This document shows positions 47,494 through 58,214 of a stretch of 64,000 nt of DNA, piece after piece. Position numbers and translations under genes: made by a program. The stretch is taken from NCBI GenBank assembly GCA_963841455.1, contig CAWJCU010000001.1, positions 310,001 to 374,000 of the forward strand, written 5' to 3'. Positions within the stretch are counted from its first letter, which is position 1. Each line of letters starts with the position of its first letter. This DNA comes from JAWVFM01 sp963841455 (GTDB lineage: Bacteria; Actinomycetota; Thermoleophilia; Solirubrobacterales; 70-9). The notes beneath the pieces are model-generated. The model was not told the DNA's origin. It was given only the letters and a program-made list of their open reading frames with translations, and made no database searches.

Positions 47494-48428
47494 CACGGCT
47501 TCGAGCCTCCACCGACGGTTGGGGTGAGCGAGTTGTTGATGAGCTCGACGCCGTTCAGGCCCTGGGCCGAAGCGTTGGGCTTCAGAGTCGTCGCGAGGTA
47601 GTAGCGGTACGGCCCGGCGATGCGCAGCGTCACGTCGTAGGCCGGCTTGCCCGGCGGGGCGTCCGCCTCGAGCCGGACGATGGTGCCCTGCGGCGGTTGG
47701 CCCCGGCACGCGGTCGACGACGTGGGAGCTGCCGGCCAGCAGGCGGAGCCGGGCGAGCGATCGCTTGACGAAGGCGGTGTAGCTGAGGCTCGGGTCGCGC
47801 TGGACCCAGAGTGTCGCGTCGCCGGTCCCGTCGGCCGCCCGGGCCGCGAAGGTGGCGCCGCTCGGGGCCTCGGTGCGGACCCAGCCGGCGGGGAGCGCGA
47901 CCGAATAGCTCGAGCCGCGCACGACGGTCGCGTTGGGCGAGGGCTCGGCGGGGGCGGCGGCCGGCGGTTTTGCGCCGGCGCCGGCGCCGCGACGGCCGGC
48001 CCGGTGGTGACGATCGTGGAGGTCGAGCCGCCTCCGCCCTGGATCAGCAGCAGGCCGCCGACCACGCCCGCGAGCGCGACCGGCACGGCGAGCAGCGACC
48101 AGCGCCCCTCGAGCAGCGAGCGGCTCTTCGGCTTCGGCGTGGGCTTGGGGCGCGCGCGGCGCGACTGCGGCGCGAGCGCGCCGACCTCCTCGACGCCTTG
48201 AACCTCGAAGCTCTCCTGGCAGGTCCCGCAGACGACCACGCGCACAGCGCGGGTGGGCACCTCCGGCGGCAGGCGAACGAGCGTCGTCCCGCCGCAGGCA
48301 TCGTGCGTGGCGCGGATGAGCTGAACGGGCGCCCCGGCCCAGGGCTCGGGGAAGCCGCCGTTCGCGGCACTCGCGCGCGCGGGCGCGGTTACGAGGGTGG
48401 AGGGCGCCACGCCTACAGAATCGGGCAT
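47493..48428 (-). CDS. Zinc-ribbon-like single-pass membrane protein, frameshifted
   Basis: The product is about 311 residues. The N-terminal cytoplasmic part has a Cys cluster (HDACGGTTLVRLP and VVVCGTCQESFEV) that resembles a zinc ribbon. A basic linker and one membrane helix (SLLAVPVALAGVVGGLLLI) follow. The outer domain continues in another frame from about 47985 to 47705 (VVRGSSYSVALPAGWVRTEA, a PsbP/serine-protease-associated-like fold) and returns to the first frame for GPYRYYLATTLKPNA. Two compensating indels explain this. It is coupled to the secreted protein downstream, and the pair may act together outside the cell. Confidence 0.62.
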   Translation of the reverse strand: MPDSVGVAPSTLVTAPARASAANGGFPEPWAGAPVQLIRATHDACGGTTLVRLPPEVPTRAVRVVVCGTCQESFEVQGVEEVGALAPQSRRARPKPTPKPKSRSLLEGRWSLLAVPVALAGVVGGLLLIQGGGGSTSTIVTTGPAVAAPAPAQNRRPPPPPSPRPTRPSCAARAIRSRSPPAGSAPRPRAAPPSRPGRPTGPATRHSGSSATRASATPPSSSDRSPGSACWPAAPTSSTACRGQPPQGTIVRLEADAPPGKPAYDVTLRIAGPYRYYLATTLKPNASAQGLNGVELINNSLTPTVGGGSKP

Positions 48429-48472
48429 ATCTGCGTATAGCTTGAGGCCTAGCGGTTAAGCGCGTCGGCTCG

Positions 48473-49600
48473 CTACGGCGGGAGGGTGGGCGCCTTGCGG
48501 GGCGCCAGGTACGCGCCGATGCGGTCGAACATCTCGGCGGCCCAGTGGTGGTTCTCGTCGGTGGTGGGGCCGTTCGTGCAGTCGATGACGATCGTGATCC
48601 TCCTCGACGGCAGGTAGGCCTGGATGCCGACATACCCGCTGATGTTCGGGTTCTGGACGATCCACGAGCTCGTCACCACGACGCCGAGCCCGAAAAAGAG
48701 CTTCGGATCGCTCTCGATACCGGGCGGCGGGGAGATCAGCTCGCGGTAGGCCTTCCGTGACAGGAGCCTGCCGGTCCCGATCGCCGGGGCGGCCCTCGCC
48801 TCGTCGCGGAGGTTTGCGGTCATCACCTCGCCCTTCCCGATCGTCCACGAGGGATTCCAGAAGGTCGAGTCCTCCAGGGGCCCGCCGGCGGTACGGGTCG
48901 AATAGGCGTGCAGAACGGGCGATGCGATGGCGGCCGTCGACGAGATGCTCGTGTGGGTGAGCCCGAGCGGCTTGAAGATCCGCTCTCGCATCAGCCTCGC
49001 GACCCGCTGGCCGGTGGCCCTGCGCAGCACCTTGCCGAGGAGGATGAAGTCCGCGTGCGAGTAGTTGAAGCACGTCCCCGGCTCGCAGGCGAACCCCCTC
49101 GCGAAGGCGTAGTGGAGCAGCTCGCTCTCCTTCCAGGCACGGAACGGGTTCGCCGCCTGGAGAGCCTCGAAGGCGGGGTTCCCCTGGTAGTAGTCGTAGT
49201 AGCCGGAGGTGGCGGAGGCGAGCATGCGCAGCGTGATCTCGTTGGCCCGCGGCACGTTCGGCAGCCACTTCGACACCGGGTCGTCGAGGCTGAGCTTGCC
49301 GCGATCCTGGAGCTGGAGCAGGAGCGTCGTGACGTAGGGGATCGCCATCGCTCCGATGCGCCAGTGCATCCGCGGCGTCGCGGGCACGCCCGTCATCGAG
49401 TCGCCGAGCGCGGCGTTGACGAGCGTGCGGTCGCCCCGGTCGACCCGGATCAGCACGGCCTGCAGGCCCCGCTCCTTCTTCACCTGATGGGCGATCTGGA
49501 GGATGTGGCGCGCCGTCGCGCTCGACGAGGCGGCGGAGGCCGCCGACGCGGGCAGTGCGATGACGATCAAGATCGCCGCGGCAAGGATCCTTCCTCGCAT
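48473..49600 (-). CDS. Class-C beta-lactamase/PBP-like protein with degenerate active site
   Basis: The 375-residue secreted protein has a signal peptide (LAAAILIVIALPASAASA) and the overall fold of serine hydrolases such as esterase EstB and beta-lactamase class C (LDDPVSKWLPNVP, ITLRMLASATSGYYDYY, FKPLGLTHTSI). The catalytic motifs are altered. SxxK reads A84-M-A-I87 (in WRIGAMAIPY), YxN reads Y180-S-H182, and the HxG-type motif reads GYVG. The frame is intact, so this is a conserved non-catalytic homologue rather than a broken gene. It may bind peptidoglycan or a ligand. Confidence 0.8.
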   Translation of the reverse strand: MRGRILAAAILIVIALPASAASAASSSATARHILQIAHQVKKERGLQAVLIRVDRGDRTLVNAALGDSMTGVPATPRMHWRIGAMAIPYVTTLLLQLQDRGKLSLDDPVSKWLPNVPRANEITLRMLASATSGYYDYYQGNPAFEALQAANPFRAWKESELLHYAFARGFACEPGTCFNYSHADFILLGKVLRRATGQRVARLMRERIFKPLGLTHTSISSTAAIASPVLHAYSTRTAGGPLEDSTFWNPSWTIGKGEVMTANLRDEARAAPAIGTGRLLSRKAYRELISPPPGIESDPKLFFGLGVVVTSSWIVQNPNISGYVGIQAYLPSRRITIVIDCTNGPTTDENHHWAAEMFDRIGAYLAPRKAPTLPP

Positions 49601-49650
49601 GGGGAAACGAGCCTACTGGCGGCCCGCGGTGGGACAATTCTCTGTTCCAG

Positions 49651-51220
49651 ATGGCGCTACCGTTGCTCAATTGGCTCTATCGCAAGCTCGGCAGGCACTA
49701 TCCAGCGGTTTTCCTCACCGCCGAGCTGCTCTCTGCGTTCGTCATCGTGGCCGCGACGCTCTGGCTCTTCACCTTCTTCTACGACGCGTCGACCGACGCG
49801 TTCCTGAAGACGCTCGTCGTGGTCGAGGGGCTAACGGTCTTCGGCGTCGGGATCACCCTCTACCGCACCTATCCGCGCCTGCGCCCGATCACCGAGTGGA
49901 TGGCGGCGAGCACGACAAGGAGCACACCGCGCGCGCCTGGTCGGCGGCCGTCGGCCTGCCGCTGGCGCTGATCCGAAACGACCTCAAGATCCCGATGCTC
50001 GATCGTCGTCCTCCCCGGCTGCGCCGCGGCCGCGTACTTCCTCGACCTGAGCTGGGTCAACTACTTCCCGCTGGTCGCCGGCTCGAGCGTCGCGCTCGGC
50101 TACTCGGGGATCCTCCACTACCTCCTGGTCGAATCGGGGATGCGCCCCGTCCTCGTCGACATCAACCAGGTCGTCACGCCCCGCCTGGAGACCGGCCACT
50201 CGGCGATCTCCCTTCGCGTGCGCCTGCTGACCGCGCTGCCGGCGATCAACATCATCACGCGTTCATCGTCTCCGCGCTGACGTCCAACGGCGGCGGAATC
50301 TCGGGCACGGTGCTGATCGCGGTCGGCAGCGGTACGGCGATCTCGCTCGAGCTGTCGGTGCTGCTGTCGAAGTCGATCCTGCGCCCGGTCGCCGACCTCC
50401 AGCGCGCTGCCGAGCGGCTCGCCCGAGGCGACTACGACGTCGTCATCCCGGTGACGACGGGCGATGAGCTGGGGGAGCTGGCCGCGACGATGAACCAGGC
50501 GGTCCAGGCCGCGCGCGAGCGCGAGCAGATTCGCGAGGCCTTCGGCACCTACCTCGATAAGGACGTCGCCCGCTTCATCCTCTCGGGCAACTTCCCCGAG
50601 GAGGGCGTGGAGGTGGACGTCTCGGTGCTCTTCTTCGACGTCCGCGACTTCACGCAGTTCGCCGCCGCAGGCCGACGCGCGCGAGGTCGTCGCCGAGCTC
50701 AACAACCTCTTCGAGCTGACGGTGCCGATCATCTCCCGCCACGGCGGCCACGTCGACAAGTTCGTCGGCGACGGCCTGATCGCGATCTTCGGCGCGCCCG
50801 AGCACTACCCCGACCACGCCGAGCGCGCGGTGCGCGCCGGCTGCGAGATGGTGCATCTGGTGAACGGCGAGGGCGAGACCGCCTTCCGGATCGGGGTCGG
50901 CGTCAACAGCGGCCCGGTCGTCGCCGGGTCGATCGGCGGCGCCGGGCGGCTCAACTTCTCGGTCATCGGCGACGCGGTGAACGTCGCCGCCCGCGTCGAG
51001 GCGGCGACCCGCGACCTCGACGAGGACTTCCTCGTCAGCGCCGAGACCGCCCGGCGCCTCGGCCCGGCGTTCGAGCGCCGAGCCCCGCGGCGAGCACGAG
51101 CTGAAGGGCATCGACCGCCCGGTCGAGCTCTTCGTGCCGCGAATTCGCGACGCCGTCGGCTCGACGCCGGGCGAGGAGCCGCTGCCCTACCGAGAGCCGA
51201 GCGGCCTCGCCCAGCTCTGA
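49651..51220 (+). CDS. Membrane adenylate cyclase with HAMP domain, frameshifted
   Basis: Joined frames give about 520 residues. About six membrane helices (from AELLSAFVIVAATLWLFTFF) are followed by a HAMP linker (ILRPVADLQRAAERLARGDY) and a class III cyclase domain. The cyclase has the metal aspartates (LFFDVRDFTQF; VDKFVGDGLIAIFG), the ATP-selecting Lys in KFVGDG and GDAVNVAARVEAA. It makes cAMP. Frame changes fall near 49915, 50010, 50260, 50670 and 51080. Catalytic residues survive, so the gene is probably functional and the sequence faulty. The domain order matches actinobacterial membrane cyclases of the Rv1318c type. Confidence 0.8.
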
Positions 51221-51272
51221 GACCGCTCGAACCGGCGCGCGGGCCTCGTTTCCGCTTTAGCCTTGGCGGTCG

Positions 51273-54200
51273 ATGGAGCGGGGCAGAGGGAGTGCTCGGC
51301 GACGGATCGCCTGCATAGCGGTCGGCGTGTGCGCGCTCGTGGCCGCGATCGCCGGCGTCGCGAGCGCCGCGGCGCGCGACTTCGAGCACCCGGCCAACCA
51401 CACGCCGCCGACGCCCAGCAGCAGTTCGGCCTGCCCGCCGACCGACCCGCAGCGAGCGGACACGCCGAACGACCCGGGCTACGACATCGCCGAGCCGGAC
51501 GATCCGGACTCGAAGCTGAACGGCGGCCCGTTCGACGCCTCCACGAACCTCTACGACGAGGAGTTCGGCTTCTTCGGCTTCCCGTCGGTTCGCACCCGCG
51601 CGACCGCGCTCTACACCGCCGGTCCGAACCTGGCGACGTGCACGGCCAAGCTCGTCGTGCCCTGCCCGCAGATCTCCGGCTTCAACGCCTCGGGCGCGTG
51701 GAAGCTCGACCGCGGCCGCCCCGACGTCGTCGTCGCGGTGCTCGACACCGGCATCAAGTGGGATCGAGGCGCCCTCCGCACGCAGGTGCATCTGAACAAG
51801 GGCGAGCTGCCGGTACCGAAGCGCGCCGACGGCTCCAACTGCGCGTCCTATGACTGCAACGGCGATGGCGCGTTCAACGTCACCGACTACGCCAACGATC
51901 CCCGCGTGAATCCGGGCGGCGGGCCGCATGGGACGGCGGGGCAGGTAGACGCCGAGGACCTGATCGCAGCCTTCAGCGACGGGACCGACGCGCGACTCGA
52001 ACGGGTTCGTCGACGACATCGCGGGCTGGGACTTCTTCGACAACGACAACGACCCCTACGACGCCTCGAGCTACTTCGCCGCGTCGAACCACGGGTCGGG
52101 CCGGATGAGCGAGGTCGCCGAGCGCGGCAACGACGGCGATGGCGGCATCGGTGTCTGCCCGCACTGCCAGCTCATGCCGATCCGCACCTGGGACACCTTC
52201 GTCTCCGACGGCAACGACTTCGGGATGGGGATGCTCTACGCCACCGACAACGGCGCGTCGGTCATCGAGGGCGCCAACGGCTCCACCTACCACTCGGCCT
52301 TCGCCGAGCAGGCGTCCCAGTACGCCTACGACCACGGGGTCGTGCAGACCTACTCCGGCGACGACCTCAACACCGGCAACCACAACTACGCCGCCAACTA
52401 CGGCCACGCGATGCTGATCGAGGGGACCGTGCCCGACACCATGGGCCTCGGCCAGGACGCCGGCAACCAGGCCGCGCAGGCGCTCGCGGGGATCTGCCAG
52501 GGCCTGCCGGCGCAGGCTGGGCTGCCCGGGCACCTCCGTCCCCGCCCTCACCTACTTCCGCAGCGCCAACACCGATCAGTACGGCGGCAAGAGCTCGATC
52601 TCGATGGAGGGCTCGACGGGCTCGGAGAACACCGGCAAGGCCGCCGGCGCCGCGGGGCTCGTGGTGAGCGCCGCGCGCGACGCGAGCCCGGCGGTGACGC
52701 TGCGGCCCGACGAGACGCGCGAGATCCTCGAGCAGACGGCCGAGCGGGTCTTGACGCCGAACACGCTCGGGCTGGGCGTCCCCGACCCCGGAGCCGACCC
52801 GACGAAGCCCTCGATCGACCAGTGGACGACGCACTTCGGGTGGGGGCGAGTGAACCTCGGCGCCGCCGTCGCGCTCGCGCAGAGCGGCAAGATCCCGCCG
52901 GAGGTCGCGATCGACTCGCCCGACTGGTACGCGCCCGTCACCGGCAACTCGATCGAGATCACGGGCCTCGCCCGCTCGCGCTTCGCGAGCGGTGGCAGCT
53001 TCAACTGGAAGCTCGAGTGGGGCGTGGGGGAGGCCCCGACGAGCTGGACCACCGCCAAGAGCGGCACCTCCACCGGCACCGTCACCGACTTCGGCTCGAT
53101 CGACCTGACCAAGGTGCGAAGCGCGATCGCGAGCTCGACCCCGCCCGTCGACCTCGCCGGCCCGACACCCTCGCCGACGAGCCCGAACCCCTTCAAGAAC
53201 GAGTTCACGGTGCGGGTGGTGGCGAACGGACCGGGATCTCGACCCCGGGCGTCGACCGCCGCGTGCTCACCTCGGCGCAGGACTCGAGCCTCCGCTCCGG
53301 CTTCCCGAAGCGCATGGGCACCGGCGGCGAGGCGCCGATCCGCTACGCGGACCTCGACGGCGACAACACGCAGGAGCTCATCGTCCCGACCGAGGACGGC
53401 ACGATCCACGCCTACGAGCCCGACGGGTCCGAGCTCGCGGGCTGGCCGGTCCACACGCGCGCCCAGCTCTCGGCCGCGGGCCACGACTCGGCGCCCGGCT
53501 TCCACGCGCTGGAGACGGGCGGCTCGCCGCCGCGCGAGCCGCTTCGCGGCCCCGTGGTCGCCGACCTGAACGGCGACGGCGTGCCGGAGGTGATCGACTC
53601 GGCGGGAATCCACATCTACGCCTTCGAGCCCGACGGCTCCGCGCTGCCGGGCTTCCCGGTCACCGAGAACCTCTCCTTCTGCAACCCGGCCAACGAGAGC
53701 CAGCCGCTCGTGCACCCCAAGTGCGGCTTCCTCTCGAGCCCCACGGTCGGCCACCTCGAGGGCCCGAACCAGCCGCTCGACATCGTCATCCCCTCGCTCG
53801 ACGGCCACCTCTACGCCTTCGACGAGAAGGGCAATCCGCTGCCGGGCTTCCCGGTGCAGCTCGTCGACCCGGCGATGCCGCCGGACAAGCGGATGATCGC
53901 CGAGTCGATCAACGAGCCCGCGATCGGCGACCTGGACGGCGACGGCAAGGACGACGTCGTCGTCGCCACCAACGAGGCCTACGACACGATGCAGGATCCC
54001 CAGCAGGCCCTCTCGGCGCTGCTCGCCGGCGCGGCCGGGGGCTCATCGCGCGTCTACGCCGTCTACTCCGACGGCACGAGCCACGCGGGCGGCCCGTTCC
54101 TGCCCGGATGGCCGGTGAAGCTCGACGGCGCGATCCAGACGACGCTGCCGCTGATCGGCCCGGGCCAGGACCCCTCGATCGCGAACATCGGCGGCAAGCC

Positions 54201-55477
54201 GACGGTCGTCGCCTCGACGACCGGCTCGGCGACGATGGAGCTGCTACGACGCCGCCGGCAACATCGTCCGCACGATCAACCAGGCCGTCTACGGCGCGTC
54301 CTCGAACGCCACGGATCGCACCGGCACGATCAACCTCTTCGAGTCGGCCTCGCTCGGGAAGCTCCTGCCGGGCGCGCCGCTCGACGTCGTCAAGTACGGG
54401 CTCAGCCTCTCCGACGTCGCGAACCTGCTGCTCGTCGGCCAGAACGTGCCCTACAACCACCTGATCGGCGCCTACGACTCCTCTACCGGCGCGCCGCTCT
54501 CCTCGTTCCCGCTCATCACCGACGACTTCCAGTTCCTCTCGTCGTCCGACATCGCGAAGGTCGACTCGGGCTCGTCGACCAACCAGGTCGTCGCCGGCAC
54601 GGGCCTCGGGCTGCTCCACGCCTACGACGGCGCCACCGGCCTCGACGCGCCTGGCTTCCCCAAGGTCACCGGCGGTTGGCTCTTCGCACCGGCGGCGTTC
54701 TCCGACGACGGCCGCATGGCCGACATCACGCGCGAGGGCTACCTCTTCCAGTGGAACCTGCCGAAGCTGCCGAAGTGCCAGACGGAGTGGCCGTCCTTCC
54801 GCCACGATCCGCGCCAGTCGGGCAACTACGACACCGACGGCACCCCGCCCTCGACGCCCACCAACCTCAAGGTGCTCTCGGGCGAGTTCATCTTCAGCTC
54901 GCCCGGCGACGACTACAGCTGCGGCACGCCCGCGAAGTACGAGATCGCCACCTCGGCGAAGCCGATCACGCCGCAGAACTTCGGCCAGGCCGACGCCTAC
55001 GCGAAGACGCCGGCGCCCGTGCCGGGCGGCAACCAGGTCGTCTTCAACCCGACCACGCACAAGCGCTACATCGCCTACCGCGCGGTTGACGACGCGGGCA
55101 ACGTCGGCTACTCGGCCCAGATCGACACCGGCTCGGGGCCACCGCCGCCGGGCCCGGGCGGCAGGCCGAACACCAAGATCAAGAGGCTCAAGGCGAGCTC
55201 GCGCAAGCACCGGGTGAAGGCGCGCTTCGCCGGGAGCAAGGGCGCGGGTGCGCCGTACCGATTCGAGTGCAAGCTCCTCCATCCGAAGAAGCGCAACGGC
55301 AGCAACCCGAAGAAGCCCTTCCACCGCTGCACCTCGCCCTACCTCCACAAGCACCTGAAGAGCGGCCACTACCTGCTCAAGGTCCGGGCGATCGATTCGG
55401 CCGGGGCGAAGGACTCAACGCCCGCCAAGGCGCAGTTCCGGATCAAGCGCCTGCACCGCCACCGCCGCCACCACTAA
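51273..55477 (+). CDS. Very large secreted subtilase (S8) with DLDGDG repeat propeller, frameshifted
   Basis: The product is about 1400 residues with a signal peptide (ACIAVGVCALVAAIAGVASA). The catalytic Asp lies in VVVAVLDTGIKWDR. The His lies in NHGSGRMSEVAE, in place of the usual HGTHVAG. The Ser probably lies in STGSENTGKAAGAAGL, in place of GTSMAAP. The C-terminal half has FG-GAP-like calcium repeats (ADLDGDNTQELIV, ADLNGDGVPEVID, GDLDGDGKDDVVV), then a fibronectin-like and basic tail. Frame changes fall near 51980, 52525, 53235 and 54245. TAGCCT lies 9 nt before the ATG. It is probably an extracellular protease; altered motifs leave activity uncertain. Confidence 0.78.
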
Positions 55478-55481
55478 TCCG

Positions 55482-55527
55482 CGAACGTCCCTCAGACCCT
55501 CACCAGTGAGGGTGATCGGGACGTTCG
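55482..55527 (+). promoter_or_regulatory. Two-part hairpin spanning the DedA start
   Basis: CGAACGTCCC (55482-55491) pairs with GGGACGTTCG (55518-55527), and inside it ACCCTCAC pairs with GTGAGGGT around a CA loop. All 18 arm bases match, separated by a 4x4 internal loop. The GTG start at 55506 lies within the inner stem. It may terminate the protease transcript, control DedA translation, or both. Confidence 0.55.
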
Positions 55528-56126
55528 GGAAGCAATTCGATGACCGGAAATTCGAGCTGCTCTTCGGCGTCGTCCTCGTCGAGTCGGCTGGTCTCCCGGT
55601 CCCCGGCGAGACCGCGCTCCTAGCCGCGGGCGTGCTCGCCGGCGCCGGGCATCTTTCGCTGTGGGCGGTGATCGCGATCGCCGCAACCGCGGCGATCCTC
55701 GGCGACAACCTGGGCTACGCGATCGGCCATCGCGGCGGCCGGCGCCTCCTGCTTCGCCCGGGCCCACTTGCCGGCTGGCGCCACCGCTCGCTGCATCGCG
55801 CCGAATCCTTCTTCGCCCGCTACGGCGAGCCGGCGGTGTTCCTCGCCCGCTGGGTGCCGGTGGCGCGGTACCTCACGCCGCTGACCGCCGGTGCGGCCGA
55901 GATGCCGTGGCGGCGGTTCACGCTCTTCAACGCCGCCGGGGCGATCGCGTGGTGCGGGAGCCTCGGGACGATCGCGGCCGTCGCCGGCCCCGCGGGCGCG
56001 GCGACGGTGTCGGCCATCGGCCTGGTCATGGCCGCAGGCGGCGCCCTCGTCGCGGCGATGCGCGCCGTCGCGGCCCGCCGTCGGGCCGCCCCGCCCGATC
56101 CGGCCCTCCTGCCGGTCGCGGGCTAG
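55506..56126 (+). CDS. DedA/SNARE-associated family membrane protein
   Basis: The 206-residue product has the DedA pattern. The re-entrant loop ESAGLPVPGETALLAAGVLA is followed by GDNLGYAIGHRGGRRLLLR, and FLARWVPVARYLTPLTAGAAEMPWRRF carries the conserved arginines. Two or three further helices follow. DedA proteins recycle lipid carriers (undecaprenyl phosphate, phosphatidylethanolamine) across the membrane. The GTG at 55506 or at 55512 may be the start; both sit inside a strong hairpin. It follows the protease stop by 28 nt. Confidence 0.85.
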   Translation: MRVIGTFGKQFDDRKFELLFGVVLVESAGLPVPGETALLAAGVLAGAGHLSLWAVIAIAATAAILGDNLGYAIGHRGGRRLLLRPGPLAGWRHRSLHRAESFFARYGEPAVFLARWVPVARYLTPLTAGAAEMPWRRFTLFNAAGAIAWCGSLGTIAAVAGPAGAATVSAIGLVMAAGGALVAAMRAVAARRRAAPPDPALLPVAG

Positions 56127-56184
56127 CCTCAGCCACTCCGTGTCGCCAGGGTCGGCGCTCCGAACCAGGTGGCCAGCGCGTCAG

Positions 56185-57649
56185 TCAGCCCGAGCTGCGT
56201 CCCCTCTCCACCCATGCGACATATCCGTCGGGCCGAATCAACACGGCGGCGGGAGCGGTGACCGCCCCCAGTGCCGGAAGCTCCCACGCACCGGCGTATT
56301 CGGCGTCGATCAACTGAACCCGATCCGCCCATCGCGCGATGTCGAAGCCGCCGGGCTCGCCGAGGTTGAGGAGCACCGGCCGGGCATCGTGCAGCAGGGT
56401 GAAGAGCCGCAGCGGGCCGTCGGCGGTGAGGAGGTCGAGATCGGGCATGCGGCGCCCGAGCAGGGGGTGTCCCTCACCGAGGTCGTAGTGAATGTCGAGA
56501 CCGGACATCATCGCCGCGAATCGTCTGCGGGGCTCGTCCATCCCCACGAGCTCGGCGATCGTGTCGCGCAAGGCATTCGTGCGTTCGTCCTGGCGGCGAA
56601 GCGCGACCAGCGCCATCGTGTTGCGCAGCACGCCGGCAGCGACCGGGTGACGCTCGGCGTGGTAGGTATCCAGGAGGCCTTCCGGTGATGTCTCGTTGAC
56701 CACCTGGGCCAGCTTCCAGCCCAGATTCACCGCATCCTGGACACCGGTGTTGAGGCCCTGACCGCCGTCCGGGGCATGCACGTGTGCGGCGTCGCCGGCC
56801 AGGAGGACCCGTCCCGCGCGGTAGGCCGCGGCCTGCCGGGTCATGTCGGTGAACCTGGAGATCCACGTGGGACTGTGGGCCCCGTAGTCGGACCCGTAGA
56901 CGGCGATGAGCGCCTCGCTGAGGTCCTTCAGGGTGGGTTCGCCGCCGGGTCCGATCTGGGGTTCGGTCGAACATCACGCGCACCGGCCCGCTGTCCGCGT
57001 AGACCACCTCGCCGTCGCGGATCTCGTACTCCTCCCTGCCGAGGGCATGCCTGCCGAGGGCGTCATGGCGGATGCCCAATTCCGGTTCCTCGGTCATCTC
57101 GACCTCGGCGATCAGGTTGCTGGTTGTCGGATCCCAGCCGGCGAAGTCGACGCCGGCTGCCTTGCGGATCAGGCTGCGTCCTCCGTCGCACCCGACGAGG
57201 TACTGCGCCCGCAGCGACTGGCCGACGGACAGCTCGACGACGACCCCGCCGTCGTCCTGCGCGAAGCCCGTCACCTCACGTCCTCGGTGGATCGTCACCG
57301 CCAGCTCGCCTACCCAGTCGGCGAGGATGCGCTCGATGTGCTTCTGCCAGAGCCCGAGCCCGTAGGGATGCCGGGTCGGAAAGTCGCTGATGTCCAGGCG
57401 AACCCCGGCGAACGCCCCGACCTGAGCCACCTGCCCCTCCGACAGGAACCGATCCGCGATCCCGCGCTGATCGAGCACCTCGATGGTGCGTGACAGCAGA
57501 CCGCCTGCCCGCGAGCCGGGGAGCTCCTGGCTGGCGCGCCGCTCGACGATCGCAACGTCGACCCCCGCCAGCGCCAGCTCGGCCGCCAGCATCAGCCCCG
57601 TCGGCCCGCCTCCGGCGATCACCACCGCATGTTCGGTCGCCGCGCTCAT
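56185..57649 (-). CDS. FAD-dependent aromatic monooxygenase (TetX/PheA-like), one frameshift
   Basis: The product is about 487 residues. It shows the FAD motif VVIAGGGPTGLMLAAELALAG, then YLVGCDGGRSLIRKAAGV (DG motif). After one frame change near 56965 it continues with the GD motif RVLLAGDAAHVHAPDGGQGL and a thioredoxin-like C-terminal domain (RPVLLNLGEPGGF). Members hydroxylate phenols, polyketides or antibiotics such as rifampicin and tetracycline. The ATG has GGAGG upstream, unlike most starts here, and a perfect palindrome lies in its promoter region. That suggests inducible control. Substrate unknown. Confidence 0.85.
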
Positions 57650-57708
57650 TTCGCTCCTCCGATCCCGTTGGTTTGGCGCTTCGGCCGGCGATTATGCGCC
57701 ACTGATCG

Positions 57709-57724
57709 GGCCCTCATGAGGGCC
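57709..57724. promoter_or_regulatory. 16-bp perfect palindrome between divergent genes
   Basis: GGCCCTCATGAGGGCC is a perfect palindrome 60 bp upstream of the monooxygenase start and 90 bp from the divergent membrane protein. It is the size and symmetry of a dimeric repressor operator. No regulator gene adjoins it. Confidence 0.5.
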
Positions 57725-57748
57725 TCCGAAGCGGTATAAATTGGAGGT

Positions 57749-57774
57749 GGAAAGGAGAGGGGAGGCTCCTTTCC
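57749..57774. repeat. Inverted repeat in the same gap
   Basis: GGAAAGGAG and CTCCTTTCC are exact inverses separated by 8 bp of G-rich sequence. TATAAA lies just to the left at 57735, and may be the -10 of a promoter reading right. Confidence 0.4.
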
Positions 57775-57814
57775 GGTTGCCGTCCTCGGCCCGCGGGCTA
57801 CTAGCCTCCGTACG

Positions 57815-58214
57815 GTGAGCCGGCTCGCGCGCGCCAACCTCGTTCTCTTCGCGCTGCTCGTCGCCCACGCCCTCGACCACTCGCTGAACCAGCCCTCGCG
57901 GGATCTCCCGGCTTCGTCGGGATTCTTCGGGATCGCCGGGTTCATCCTCGTCGCCGCGTCGACGACGCTGGCGCTTCGGCGCAGCCCGCTCGCGCCCGCG
58001 GCCTCGCGTCTACGCGGGCGCGGTGACGGCGATCGGCGTGGTGGCGATCCACCTGCTGCCGTACTGGTGGGGCTTCGTCAGCGACCCGTTCTGGGACTTC
58101 CACGCGAACGCGCTGTCCTGGCTGATCGTCCTGGCGACCCTTGGCGCGGCGCTCGCCGTCGCGGCGATCGGCGCCGCGGAGGCCCGCAGAGCCCCGGCGC
58201 CGCGAACGCCGTGA
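57815..58214 (+). CDS. Four-TM hypothetical membrane protein, one frameshift
   Basis: The product is about 133 residues from GTG 57815 (TAGCCT 7 nt upstream). Helices are ARANLVLFALLVAHALDH, then GIAGFILVAASTTLALRR. After a frame change near 58010 they continue with TAIGVVAIHLLPYWWGFVSD and LIVLATLGAALAVAAIGAAE. The conserved-looking HALDHSLNQPSRD loop suggests a defined family that I cannot name. The stop overlaps the start of a small zinc-ribbon frame. Confidence 0.6.
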
